Source: Armatimonadota bacterium (lineage in GTDB: Bacteria; Armatimonadota; Fimbriimonadia; Fimbriimonadales; Fimbriimonadaceae). From it: a stretch of DNA of 64,000 bases. The notes beneath the pieces are model-generated. The model was not told where the DNA came from. It did no database searches and saw only the letters and a list, made by a program, of their open reading frames with translations. Of this stretch, positions 41,909 through 48,593 are shown piece after piece. Location: the NCBI GenBank assembly GCA_016125185.1, contig WGMG01000006.1, forward strand, positions 1,674,001 to 1,738,000. Direction: 5' to 3'. Every line of letters begins with the position of its first letter. Within the stretch, counting starts at the first letter, position 1. The position numbers were made by a program, and so were the translations under genes.

Positions 41909-42460
41909 ATGATCCCCGAATTGGAAAGCCTTCGAGACAAGCTTGACTCTAGAGAGCAAACCGGTCGAATCCGCATCGATTCTGAATCTGATGAAGCATT
42001 CGCCATCGTTCCGACCATCGAAGACACCTTCACCATCAACGCCTCGTATTCCGACGGAACCTACCAAATCGCGGTTGGACCTTGGTACGGCCAGTTCGAG
42101 GACATCCAGTCGGCTAGCGCCGTCACCTGTTGGCTCCTGACGCCCTACTACCGGATCGCAACTTCGTACACCCAAGACCAGCCCATCGCCAGTTGGTTAG
42201 AAATCTACACCGATGCTGGCTGGGAATCGACCGAGTATGTCTACTTCGAAGATTCCGACTCCATCGAGTCGCCCGTCGATAACGCCGACAAGATCGTCAT
42301 CCTGACCCAAGCGGTCTTCCTGGACTCGTCCTTCACTGCGTACCATCCGGCGGCACACCTCGATGGCGCTGGCTACCCGCTGGGCACCATCATCGGCGAA
42401 ACCACCTACGAAATGCGCGAAGATGGTTGGTATCCGACCGGTGTACCCATCGCCGACTAG
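41909..42460 (+). CDS. Protein of unknown function, 183 aa
   Basis: A soluble acidic protein without signal or membrane segment. It is rich in aromatic residues and Asp/Glu (WYGQFEDIQSA, AGWESTEYVYFEDSDS), with a likely beta-sheet core. No family is recognised. Its ATG lies only 11 bases after the CCA end of tRNA-Ser and no promoter fits in between, so it is probably co-transcribed with the tRNA and released by tRNA processing. The reading frame extends back into the tRNA, but that part cannot be coding. Confidence 0.6.
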   Translation: MIPELESLRDKLDSREQTGRIRIDSESDEAFAIVPTIEDTFTINASYSDGTYQIAVGPWYGQFEDIQSASAVTCWLLTPYYRIATSYTQDQPIASWLEIYTDAGWESTEYVYFEDSDSIESPVDNADKIVILTQAVFLDSSFTAYHPAAHLDGAGYPLGTIIGETTYEMREDGWYPTGVPIAD

Positions 42461-42864
42461 GCTTCAGGAATCCTAACGACTTCCAAGTCCGTTTTGGCAA
42501 AGTCGTCACCCACAAACAAGAGCGGTGTATCAGAAAGCTTAGCCGTGGCGTAAACGATGCAGTCACCAAAATTGAGCTTCGCCGGATGTCGGCCCTTTCC
42601 GTATTTCTCGAAGGCAGTCTGGGCAATTGCTAAATGACGGAGACTAAAGTCGGTAACCGTGAAGCCATAGTCTGCCAACGCCCGATCAATCAATTCCTGA
42701 GCAGAGTCTCCCAACCTTGGTCGCAGAACAAGAAAAGTCTCAAGAATGGTCGCACTTGAAATCATTGGCTGGATTCCCAAGAGAATCGCTTCGAGCGCTT
42801 CCCAGCCGGATTCGCCCATGAGAATCGAAACGAGGACCGATGCGTCAACCGTGGCCAGTTTCAT
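42457..42864 (-). CDS. vapC: VapC-type PIN-domain RNase toxin
   Basis: A 135-residue PIN-domain toxin. The four acidic residues of the metal site are Asp7 (VDASVLV), Glu42 (ILETFLV), Asp101 (FGDCIVYATA) and Asp120 (VGDDF). Known VapC toxins cut tRNA or rRNA. The ATG overlaps the antitoxin stop (ATGA). The active site is complete. Confidence 0.94.
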   Translation of the reverse strand: MKLATVDASVLVSILMGESGWEALEAILLGIQPMISSATILETFLVLRPRLGDSAQELIDRALADYGFTVTDFSLRHLAIAQTAFEKYGKGRHPAKLNFGDCIVYATAKLSDTPLLFVGDDFAKTDLEVVRIPEA

Positions 42865-43106
42865 TCGAAAATCGCGTCGAAGTCCTCTTTCGTGATCTTG
42901 GTCTGCCTAATCGAGGGATTCTCTTCCCACATTTTCTCAAGCATTCGATGAAACTCCTCAAGACTCTTCCGACGATCGGGAATGCCAAGAACCTGAGCCC
43001 GATCTTGAAGCACCTGCCTAATCGCCTCGGTCTTCGAAACGCCCATTGCCTTCGCGACTTCGGTCGCCAGACGCTCGACTTCGGCATTCTTGATATTCAG
43101 GCCCAT
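42861..43106 (-). CDS. vapB: VapB-type antitoxin
   Basis: An 81-residue antitoxin of the Rv0623/VapB type. The ribbon-helix-helix N-terminus is MGLNIKNAEVERLATEVAKAMGVSKTEAIRQVLQDR, and the C-terminal half would bind VapC (KITKEDFDAIFE). I chose the ATG at 43104-43106 because the family begins MGLNIKN and because the -10 box TATAAT lies seven bases upstream; longer readings would start before the promoter. Confidence 0.93.
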   Translation of the reverse strand: MGLNIKNAEVERLATEVAKAMGVSKTEAIRQVLQDRAQVLGIPDRRKSLEEFHRMLEKMWEENPSIRQTKITKEDFDAIFE

Positions 43107-43136
43107 GGTAGAAATTATACCATTTTCTACCATTTT
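43107..43136 (-). promoter_or_regulatory. Operator/promoter of the VapBC operon
   Basis: GGTAGAAA (43107-43114) and TTTCTACC (43124-43131) form a perfect 8-base inverted repeat with a 9-base spacer. On the leftward strand a TATAAT -10 box (43119-43114) lies within it, seven bases from the vapB ATG. A TTGGGG 17 bases further up is a possible -35. It fits autorepression by VapB. Confidence 0.75.
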
Positions 43137-43218
43137 CCCCAACTCAGGTACACTTTCAGTCAGCAATGATTCGAACCGCAATCCACTGCTCTTCGTTCAG
43201 TCGAAGTTGAATCTGCCC

Positions 43219-43306
43219 GGTCAGTTGGCAGAGTGGTTGAATGCGCGTGATTGCTAATCCCGTGAGTCGCAAGGCTCCAAAGGTTCGAATCCTTTACTGA
43301 CCGCCA
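43219..43306 (+). tRNA. tRNA-Ser (anticodon GCT)
   Basis: An 88-base class II tRNA. The acceptor GGTCAGT pairs with ACTGACC. Loop TTGCTAA holds anticodon GCT at 43253-43255. The variable arm is long, the T arm AAAGGTTCGAATCCTTT is intact, the discriminator is G and CCA is encoded. The anticodon stem CGTGA/TCCCG has one mismatch (T43248 opposite C43260), where the usual serine tRNA has G-C. It would read AGC and AGU. Confidence 0.93.
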
Positions 43307-43314
43307 AATTTCCC

Positions 43315-43728
43315 CTAAACCGGAAGCCCTTCTGCTTTCCGCAACCGGTCGATCAACCCGACATCAAACGTCAGCTTCTTACGAATCGGAGCCTTCGGTG
43401 GAATCATTCGCCAGAACGGCGTCACTTCCGACTCGCTCTTCCCTTCCACCAGTTCGTCGTGCGCCGCCTCCGAGGCAATCCGCACAAAGATTCCGCAACA
43501 CATCGGACAGCTCACTTCCGCGCCCGCTTCCGTCGCCAAAGCCTTATTCATTTCCTGCAGAGTCCGCGCCTCGCCTTTGGGAATCGAGCGCATATAGGCA
43601 TCCACTTGCATCGGCGTCGGTATCAGCATCCGATCTCCTGGCCCCGCGCCTGCATAGGACTTATCCAGAACCTCAACCGCTGGTTGCTTGCCGTTGTTCA
43701 GCTTTTCGCGCCAAGTCTTCTTTGCCAT
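43315..43728 (-). CDS. MGMT-like (alkyltransferase-related) protein
   Basis: A 137-residue protein resembling the small MGMT-family group that begins MAKKTWREKLN. It has the middle signature PTPMQVDAYMRSIPKGEARTLQEMNKALATEAGAEVSCPMCCGIFVRIASEAAHDE and the C-terminal TPFWRMI. Related DNA alkyltransferase-like proteins bind alkylated DNA. The PCHR active-site motif of true methyltransferases is absent; a CPMCC cluster stands in the corresponding area. I chose the ATG at 43728, because the TATAAT box (43748-43743) puts transcription start after the TTG at 43743. It is divergent from sufT. Confidence 0.75.
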   Translation of the reverse strand: MAKKTWREKLNNGKQPAVEVLDKSYAGAGPGDRMLIPTPMQVDAYMRSIPKGEARTLQEMNKALATEAGAEVSCPMCCGIFVRIASEAAHDELVEGKSESEVTPFWRMIPPKAPIRKKLTFDVGLIDRLRKAEGLPV

Positions 43729-43778
43729 CGTCGTACGCGGCAATTATAAATCAATCTTCTGACGTAGAATAGTTAGAT

Positions 43779-44141
43779 ATGCCGAAAGCCGTCCCCGAAA
43801 GTCAGGGCGAATCGAGGGCGATGTCGACGATCGAACGAAGCCTATTCGAGTCCGAAGTCATCGAACAGATTCGGACCGTTTACGACCCCGAAATTCCGGT
43901 CAACGTTTACGATCTCGGGCTGATCTACGATATTCAAATCGACGATCACAAAAATGCGCACGTTCTGATGACACTAACCTCGCCAAGCTGTCCGGTTGCG
44001 GGCATCCTCCCTGGCCAGGTCGAGGACGCCGTCAAACAAACGCCCGGCATTGGTCAAGTCACACTCGAACTGACGTGGGATCCGCCGTTCACCATCGAAA
44101 TGATGAGTGAAGAGGCTAAACTGATTTTGGGGCTCGACTAG
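43779..44141 (+). CDS. sufT: SufT/MIP18-like (DUF59) iron-sulfur assembly factor
   Basis: A 120-residue DUF59 protein. Core features are IRTVYDPEIPVNVYDLGLIYDI and the conserved Cys in LTSPSCPVAGILPG, ending with VTLELTWDPPFTIEMMSEEAK. SufT helps iron-sulfur cluster maturation under high demand. A TAGAAT box ends eight bases before the ATG. A later in-frame ATG (43821, MSTIERSLFES) is possible. The stop directly abuts the Rrf2/IscR gene, and ErpA follows, forming a three-gene Fe-S cluster. Confidence 0.9.
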   Translation: MPKAVPESQGESRAMSTIERSLFESEVIEQIRTVYDPEIPVNVYDLGLIYDIQIDDHKNAHVLMTLTSPSCPVAGILPGQVEDAVKQTPGIGQVTLELTWDPPFTIEMMSEEAKLILGLD

Positions 44142-44612
44142 ATGAAATTTTCCGCGCAAGAAGAATATGGACTACGCTGTCTTATCCAAATCGCCAAGCG
44201 AGGCGATGGCGGGAGCGTCACAATTCCGGAGATTTCAAAGCTTGAAGGGTTGACCAGCACCCACGCCGCCAAACTGCTCATGATCCTTCGTAAGGAAGGC
44301 TATATCACCAGCGCCCGCGGACAGTCTGGTGGCTATTCGCTGGCCCGAAAGCCAAACGAAATCATGATCGGCGACGTGCTCAACAGTCTCGGCGGCAAGC
44401 TTTACGACGCCGAGTTTTGCGGCAAGCACAGCGGCGCACTCGATATCTGTACTCACGCGGTCGATTGCTCGGTACGGAGCCTCTGGCAGGTCATCCAAGG
44501 CGCAGTTGATTCCGTTCTCGACCGGCTCACCCTTGCCGACATGCTGGAGAGCCAAAAACCGAACGTCACCTTCTTCGATTCACACCCACGACAAGCCGTC
44601 TCGAACAAATGA
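44142..44612 (+). CDS. iscR: Rrf2-family transcription regulator (IscR-like)
   Basis: A 156-residue winged-helix regulator. The N-terminal HTH reads KFSAQEEYGLRCLIQIA and EGLTSTHAAKLLMILRKEGYITSARGQSGGYSLAR. Three cysteines, Cys93, Cys103 and Cys109 (C-x9-C-x5-C), are placed to bind an Fe-S cluster; E. coli IscR has C-x5-C-x5-C. It probably senses cluster status and controls this operon. It begins immediately after the sufT stop and overlaps the erpA start (ATGA). Confidence 0.92.
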   Translation: MKFSAQEEYGLRCLIQIAKRGDGGSVTIPEISKLEGLTSTHAAKLLMILRKEGYITSARGQSGGYSLARKPNEIMIGDVLNSLGGKLYDAEFCGKHSGALDICTHAVDCSVRSLWQVIQGAVDSVLDRLTLADMLESQKPNVTFFDSHPRQAVSNK

Positions 44613-44956
44613 GCACCCAAACGTTTCCTGTCATTGTCACTCCAACCGCTCTTGAGCAGGTGAAGCGAATCATCGCTAAAGATGGTCGCCCCGACGTCTT
44701 CCTTCGCCTTGGCGTGAAAGGCGGCGGCTGTTCGGGTCTGGAGTACGTGATGAAGCTCGACGTCGCTCGCAAGCCGATCGATCTGGAAATGGTCGTCGAT
44801 GGCATCACGATCGTCTGTGACAGCAAGAGCGCGACCTTCCTCGAAGGCTCGACCTTCGACTACACCGGCAACCTCGTCGGTGGCGGTTTCGCCTTCCAAA
44901 ACCCCAACGCCGCCCGTAGTTGCGGATGCGGAACCAGCTTCACGCCTCGAACTTAA
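44609..44956 (+). CDS. erpA: A-type iron-sulfur carrier (ErpA/IscA/SufA family)
   Basis: A 115-residue HesB-like carrier that holds and hands on Fe-S clusters. The three ligand cysteines are Cys41 (GGGCSGLEY), Cys105 and Cys107 (SCGCGTSF). The family core VTPTALEQVKRII and FDYTGNLVGGGFAFQNPNA is complete. Which of the names ErpA, IscA or SufA fits best cannot be decided from sequence. Confidence 0.93.
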   Translation: MSTQTFPVIVTPTALEQVKRIIAKDGRPDVFLRLGVKGGGCSGLEYVMKLDVARKPIDLEMVVDGITIVCDSKSATFLEGSTFDYTGNLVGGGFAFQNPNAARSCGCGTSFTPRT

Positions 44957-45075
44957 TTCGGGCGCAAAGTCCCAGGACGAACGCCCCACGTATTTGAACC
45001 CCAGAAAACGCCCAACGTTAGGCGCTTTCAATCACCAACGAGCAACCATAAAGGCTCCCAGTGAGGTCAGTTCAA

Positions 45076-45666
45076 ATGAAAAGCATTCACATCCTCGTCG
45101 CCGCTCTCGCAGTCCTGACGGTTTCTTCGGCCTCGGCTCAAACCACCTCCGTCCAAAAGCATCACCACGCCAACTCGGCCGTTAGCCAAGATCCCAACAT
45201 GCGTCTCATTCACCACGCGATGGAGGAGATCAGCAAGGGCGAAAAGGCACTCCACAAAGGCCTCCCCATCTACCAAGGCAATCGCGCCAATGCAATGGAA
45301 CTTGGCCGCATGGCTCATGCCGAACTCGTGATCGGAATGGGCGAGCAGAAGGTCAATGCCCAAGCCAAGTCACCGGACAAGAAGGAAGAGGACAACAAGA
45401 GCCCCAAGGGCTACACTGACCAGCAGATCAAGGAGAGCAACGTCCACTTGGTCGTCGGCGGTCACTTTTTCGAAAACGCCATCGCTCTTCTCAATAAAAC
45501 GACATGGGAAAGCAACGGCCACAAGGCCAACGCCATCGCCGACCTCCAGAGAGCGCTCGACGACCTCAAAGCGGCCCTCGCCCCCTATGGCGGAGCCAGC
45601 GCAAATATGCCGAAAGGCGGGTTCAAGCACAGCAAACCCAAGGTGAGCGGCGTAATTAAACCATAG
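45076..45666 (+). CDS. Secreted protein of unknown function, 196 aa
   Basis: An exported protein with a clear signal peptide (HILVAALAVLTVSSASA). The mature part is Lys/His/Asn-rich and mainly helical: an HHHA cluster, then DPNMRLIHHAMEEISKGEKALHKGLPIYQGNRANAMELGRMAHAELVIG. A second similar helical unit (120-180, VHLVVGGHFFENAIALL...NAIADLQRALDDLKAAL) resembles paired helices. No family is recognised. GAGG at 45062 serves as ribosome site for the ATG at 45076. Metal binding by the histidines is possible. Confidence 0.65.
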   Translation: MKSIHILVAALAVLTVSSASAQTTSVQKHHHANSAVSQDPNMRLIHHAMEEISKGEKALHKGLPIYQGNRANAMELGRMAHAELVIGMGEQKVNAQAKSPDKKEEDNKSPKGYTDQQIKESNVHLVVGGHFFENAIALLNKTTWESNGHKANAIADLQRALDDLKAALAPYGGASANMPKGGFKHSKPKVSGVIKP

Positions 45667-45718
45667 GTCTGTCGTTGACAGACTTCCGGGGCCACCACTC
45701 CTCCTCCTTTTGGTGGCC
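45667..45718. terminator. Two hairpins between convergent genes
   Basis: GTCTGTC-GTT-GACAGAC (45667-45683) and GGCCACCA...TGGTGGCC (45690-45718, 13-base T/C-rich loop) fill the gap between the secreted unknown and the OppD-type ATPase. They could end transcription from both sides. Confidence 0.6.
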
Positions 45719-45723
45719 TCACT

Positions 45724-46716
45724 CTATTTGGCCTGAACAAGCTCGGCCAGACTCTTTCCAAATGGCAGATTCGCCACTTCTTTGGCCCGCCAGCAAGCGC
45801 ACCCAACACCGTTCTCGCTGAACTCCAAGGGAGGCTCCGATGCGCACTGATCGATTCGTAGCGGGCACCGCGGCGCAAACGAACACTCGCCGGTCAGCTT
45901 TGAAAAATCGGGCGGTTGGCCACCGATGCTCTCCAAGCGATCTTGTCCAGCGCGTGGCAACGACATCAGCAATGACCGGGAATATGGATGGGAGGCGTGG
46001 CGAAGCACCTGCTCTGCCGATCCGGTCTCGATGATGCGACCGGCGTAGAACACGGCGATGCGGTGAGAGACCGAAGCGATCGCCCCGATGTCGTGAGAAA
46101 TCAGAATGACGCCCGTGCCTTCCTTTTGCTGAAGTTCGCGAAGCAATCGGAGGATTTGCGCCTGCAAAGTCACGTCCAAAGCCGTCGTCGGCTCGTCGGC
46201 AATCAGGACTTTTGGCTTACAGGCAAAAGCCATCGCAATGACCACCCTTTGCCGCTGTCCGCCACTCAACTGGTGGGGATACTTGTTGGCGCTCGATTCG
46301 GGTGCGGGAACCCCAACTTTATCGAGCATTTCGACCGCCCGCCGACGGGCTTCGCCATGGCTGATACCCTCATGCAAGGTGTACGCTTCAGCGATCTGGT
46401 CCGCGATCCGCATCATCGGATTTAGACTCGTAAATGGGTCCTGCATCACCAGCGCGATATCCTGACCTCGGATTTTTCGCATGTCGCGCTCCCTCATTCC
46501 GACCAACTCTCGGCCCTCAAGCTGAATGGAACCGGACGTGATCTTGCCAGGGGCTTGGAGCATCCCCATGATGGCGAATCCGGTCATCGATTTTCCGCAT
46601 CCCGACTCGCCGACGACACCCAGGGTTTCACCCTCCTTCAGGTCAAAACTGACCCCTCGAAGAATCTCGGTAGAACCAAATGCCACGTGCAAATCGCTGA
46701 CGCTCAACAAAGACAT
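45724..46716 (-). CDS. oppD: Oligopeptide/dipeptide ABC transporter ATPase (OppD/DppD type)
   Basis: A 330-residue ATPase that drives peptide or nickel import. Walker A is GESGCGKS, the Q loop VMQDPFTSLNPM, the signature LSGGQRQRV and Walker B VLIADEPTTALD. The C-terminal oligopeptide-transporter extension carries the Cys motif CSFAPRCPLRIDQC...GCACW, which often binds an Fe-S cluster. Permease and binding-protein partners are not adjacent. The ATG at 46716 is preferred: TAGAAT ends seven bases before it, and the upstream ATG (46725) lies inside that -10 box. Confidence 0.93.
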   Translation of the reverse strand: MSLLSVSDLHVAFGSTEILRGVSFDLKEGETLGVVGESGCGKSMTGFAIMGMLQAPGKITSGSIQLEGRELVGMRERDMRKIRGQDIALVMQDPFTSLNPMMRIADQIAEAYTLHEGISHGEARRRAVEMLDKVGVPAPESSANKYPHQLSGGQRQRVVIAMAFACKPKVLIADEPTTALDVTLQAQILRLLRELQQKEGTGVILISHDIGAIASVSHRIAVFYAGRIIETGSAEQVLRHASHPYSRSLLMSLPRAGQDRLESIGGQPPDFSKLTGECSFAPRCPLRIDQCASEPPLEFSENGVGCACWRAKEVANLPFGKSLAELVQAK

Positions 46717-46746
46717 TGGCAACATTCTATCTGGAGTCCGTATAAT
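46716..46746. promoter_or_regulatory. Overlapping divergent promoters of oppD and the response regulator
   Basis: On the right strand TTGGCA (46716-46721) and TATAAT (46741-46746, 19-base spacer) lie 12 bases before the regulator ATG. On the left strand TAGAAT lies seven bases before the oppD ATG at 46716. The two promoters share the same 45 bases, so their activity could be mutually exclusive. Confidence 0.55.
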
Positions 46747-46758
46747 CTGAAGTTATAA

Positions 46759-47424
46759 ATGTCCGAAAAAATCCGCGTAGTCATCGCAGACGATGAAGAT
46801 AACTATAGAAAGGCGATCCAGAAGACCCTGGGTTTCGCCCAAGACATCGATGTAATCGCCGTCTGCCGTGACGGGCAAGAAGCCCTCGACGCCTGCTTGT
46901 CCGAAGCGCCCGAGGTCCTCCTAACGGACATCAACATGCCGCGCCAAAGCGGCATCGAGCTCACACGCAAGCTTCTCCGCAAGGAAAAGGATGTCCGCGT
47001 TGTCATCCTCACGGTTCGCGAAGACGACGACTCCATTTTCGACGCCTTCCGTGCCGGAGCCCTTGGCTACCTTCTCAAAACCTCGACACCGCAAGAAGTG
47101 ATCGAGAGCGTTCGCCTCGCAGCGCGAGGCGAAGCCAAGATCACGCCCCGAGTCGCCGCCAAGATCGTCGAAGATTTTCGACGTTTCGAGCGAACCGACA
47201 CCACTGCCGAGGAAGCCGAAGGTGAGTTGCTCGTCCTTAGCGACCGTGAGCAGGAGATTCTCCAGTTCGTTGCCCAAGGTCTTCGCAACAAGGAAATCGC
47301 CGACAAGCTTGGCATCGCCGAAAAGACGGTGAAAAACCACGTCAGCAACATCCTCAAGGCGCTTCACGTCAACAGCCGCACTGAGGCGGCCATGAAGGCG
47401 ATGAAGTCCAAGATGGGTCACTAA
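46759..47424 (+). CDS. NarL/FixJ-type response regulator
   Basis: A 221-residue regulator. The receiver domain (1-125) has the acidic triad Asp11-Asp12-Glu13, the phospho-acceptor Asp57 in LLTDINMPRQSG, the Thr in VVILTVRED and Lys in YLLKTSTPQE. A linker leads to a LuxR-type HTH (about 155-215) with LSDREQEILQFVAQGLRNKEIADKLGIAEKTVKNHVSNILKALHVNSRTEA. The partner sensor kinase is not adjacent, so the signal is unknown. Confidence 0.94.
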   Translation: MSEKIRVVIADDEDNYRKAIQKTLGFAQDIDVIAVCRDGQEALDACLSEAPEVLLTDINMPRQSGIELTRKLLRKEKDVRVVILTVREDDDSIFDAFRAGALGYLLKTSTPQEVIESVRLAARGEAKITPRVAAKIVEDFRRFERTDTTAEEAEGELLVLSDREQEILQFVAQGLRNKEIADKLGIAEKTVKNHVSNILKALHVNSRTEAAMKAMKSKMGH

Positions 47425-47528
47425 AGACAAAAAAAGGTCCCGGCCTGCTGGCCGAGACTGCGAAATCGTGCTTTTTCCGCCTCTGGTGGGCGCTAAGGTT
47501 AGGTTTGCCTAACTTGAAAGAGTGTACG

Positions 47529-47600
47529 GGTGAATTGTTAAGACAGGTTCCAAAGAATCCTGACTAGTGTCATTTCTTAACAATTCACCGCGGTTTTTTT
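47529..47600 (+). terminator. Branched terminator-like structure
   Basis: GGTGAATTGTTAAGA (47529-47543) pairs perfectly with TCTTAACAATTCACC (47575-47589). Inside, CAGGTTC and GAATCCTG (47544-47562) form a hairpin with loop CAAA and a bulged T, and a weak GAC-TAGT-GTC hairpin follows. The outer stem is followed by GCGG and seven T. This is a terminator with an unusual multi-branched top. Confidence 0.7.
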
Positions 47601-47617
47601 AGCACTTGTCATACACA

Positions 47618-47693
47618 ATTCTTACAAAAGTGAAATTCTTATGCGCCACTCTGCTGAATTTTGCGTCAGTATCTATAATAATTTTGTAAGAAT
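47618..47693. promoter_or_regulatory. Separated 12-base inverted repeat flanking a promoter
   Basis: ATTCTTACAAAA (47618-47629) and TTTTGTAAGAAT (47682-47693) are perfect reverse complements 52 bases apart. They flank a TATAAT box (47674-47679) upstream of the phosphoesterase ATG at 47699. Two operator half-sites are plausible. Confidence 0.5.
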
Positions 47694-47698
47694 CTGTC

Positions 47699-48592
47699 AT
47701 GGAACTGAGTCGACGCAACATATTGGCTTTGCTGGGATCGGCTCCGCTCCTTTCTCTTCCCGGTGTGGCTTTAGCCTCACAGAAGCGTAAAGTTCGCATT
47801 TCGTTCCTCACCGACCTGCACCTTCCTGCCCGCAATGAGATCAACGACCGAGCGCAGAGGATTTTCAAGAAAGCCTCCGATTGCGATCTTTTCCTGTTCG
47901 GTGGCGACAATCTCATGTCCATCGACCACCAGCCCGAGGCCGAAAAGGCCGCTCAATTTGATAACTGGTCACGGTTCTTAGCCCATAACGTCTCCAAGCC
48001 TCACCTATCTGTGGTCGGCAACCATGATATTGAGATGTGGGACGATGGAGACCAATCTCACGGATGCGGCAAGCGCCGAGCCATGGAAGCCTTCGTGATG
48101 AAGCATCGGTATTGGGAGGAACGAGTGGGCGGCTGGCGAATTATCGGCTTGGATACGGTTCACCGAAATCGAGTCTCGTATTACGGCCACGTAGACCGTG
48201 AACAAATGGCGTGGCTAAGATCGACGCTCGAAGCCGACAAAAAGACGCCGACGATGGTCGTAGGGCATATGCCGCTCCTCAGCGTCACGCCGCTGGCCGA
48301 CCTCTCGACTCAGGCTCGCCCGATGTCGATGCCGGTCTCATTCTGCTCGCAAGTTGGCAACGCTCGCGAAGTCATCAACCTTTTCCGCCAAGTCGACAAT
48401 GTCAAGCTTTGCTTGAGTGGGCACACGCACATGGTGGACCGATGCGAATTCGACGGAACCACCTACCTTTGCGGAGGCTCCGTGTCTGGATCTTGGTGGA
48501 ATGGCCCTCACCAGGGCTTTGCGCCGTCCTACACCAGCATTGAACTGATGCAAGACGGCACGTTTACGACGCAGACCGTCCGTTGCGGCTAG
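47699..48592 (+). CDS. Metallophosphoesterase, probably Tat-exported
   Basis: A 297-residue calcineurin-like phosphoesterase. Metal-binding motifs are DLHLP (in FLTDLHLPAR), GGDN (LFGGDNLM), GNHD (VVGNHDIEMW), GHMP and GHTH (LSGHTHMVDRC). The N-terminus MELSRRNILALLGSAPLLSLPG looks like a Tat signal (SRRNILALL) cut near ALA, consistent with the TatA pair in this window. The substrate is unknown; relatives act on phospho-diesters or phosphoproteins. Confidence 0.9.
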   Translation: MELSRRNILALLGSAPLLSLPGVALASQKRKVRISFLTDLHLPARNEINDRAQRIFKKASDCDLFLFGGDNLMSIDHQPEAEKAAQFDNWSRFLAHNVSKPHLSVVGNHDIEMWDDGDQSHGCGKRRAMEAFVMKHRYWEERVGGWRIIGLDTVHRNRVSYYGHVDREQMAWLRSTLEADKKTPTMVVGHMPLLSVTPLADLSTQARPMSMPVSFCSQVGNAREVINLFRQVDNVKLCLSGHTHMVDRCEFDGTTYLCGGSVSGSWWNGPHQGFAPSYTSIELMQDGTFTTQTVRCG

Positions 48593-48593
48593 C

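Larger units (their letters stand above)
47425..47698. other. Structured non-coding spacer
   Basis: 274 bases without a credible gene hold four structured elements. First comes a GTC(C/A)CGGCC-type hairpin right after the regulator stop (47437-47458, loop TGCT, one mismatch). Then GTTAGG-TTTG-CCTAAC lies at 47498-47513. A large 15-base-pair stem with internal hairpins follows (47529-47589) and a T7 run, and last a 12-base inverted repeat (47618-47629 with 47682-47693). The part between the first hairpin and the T-run could be a small RNA. Confidence 0.55.
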
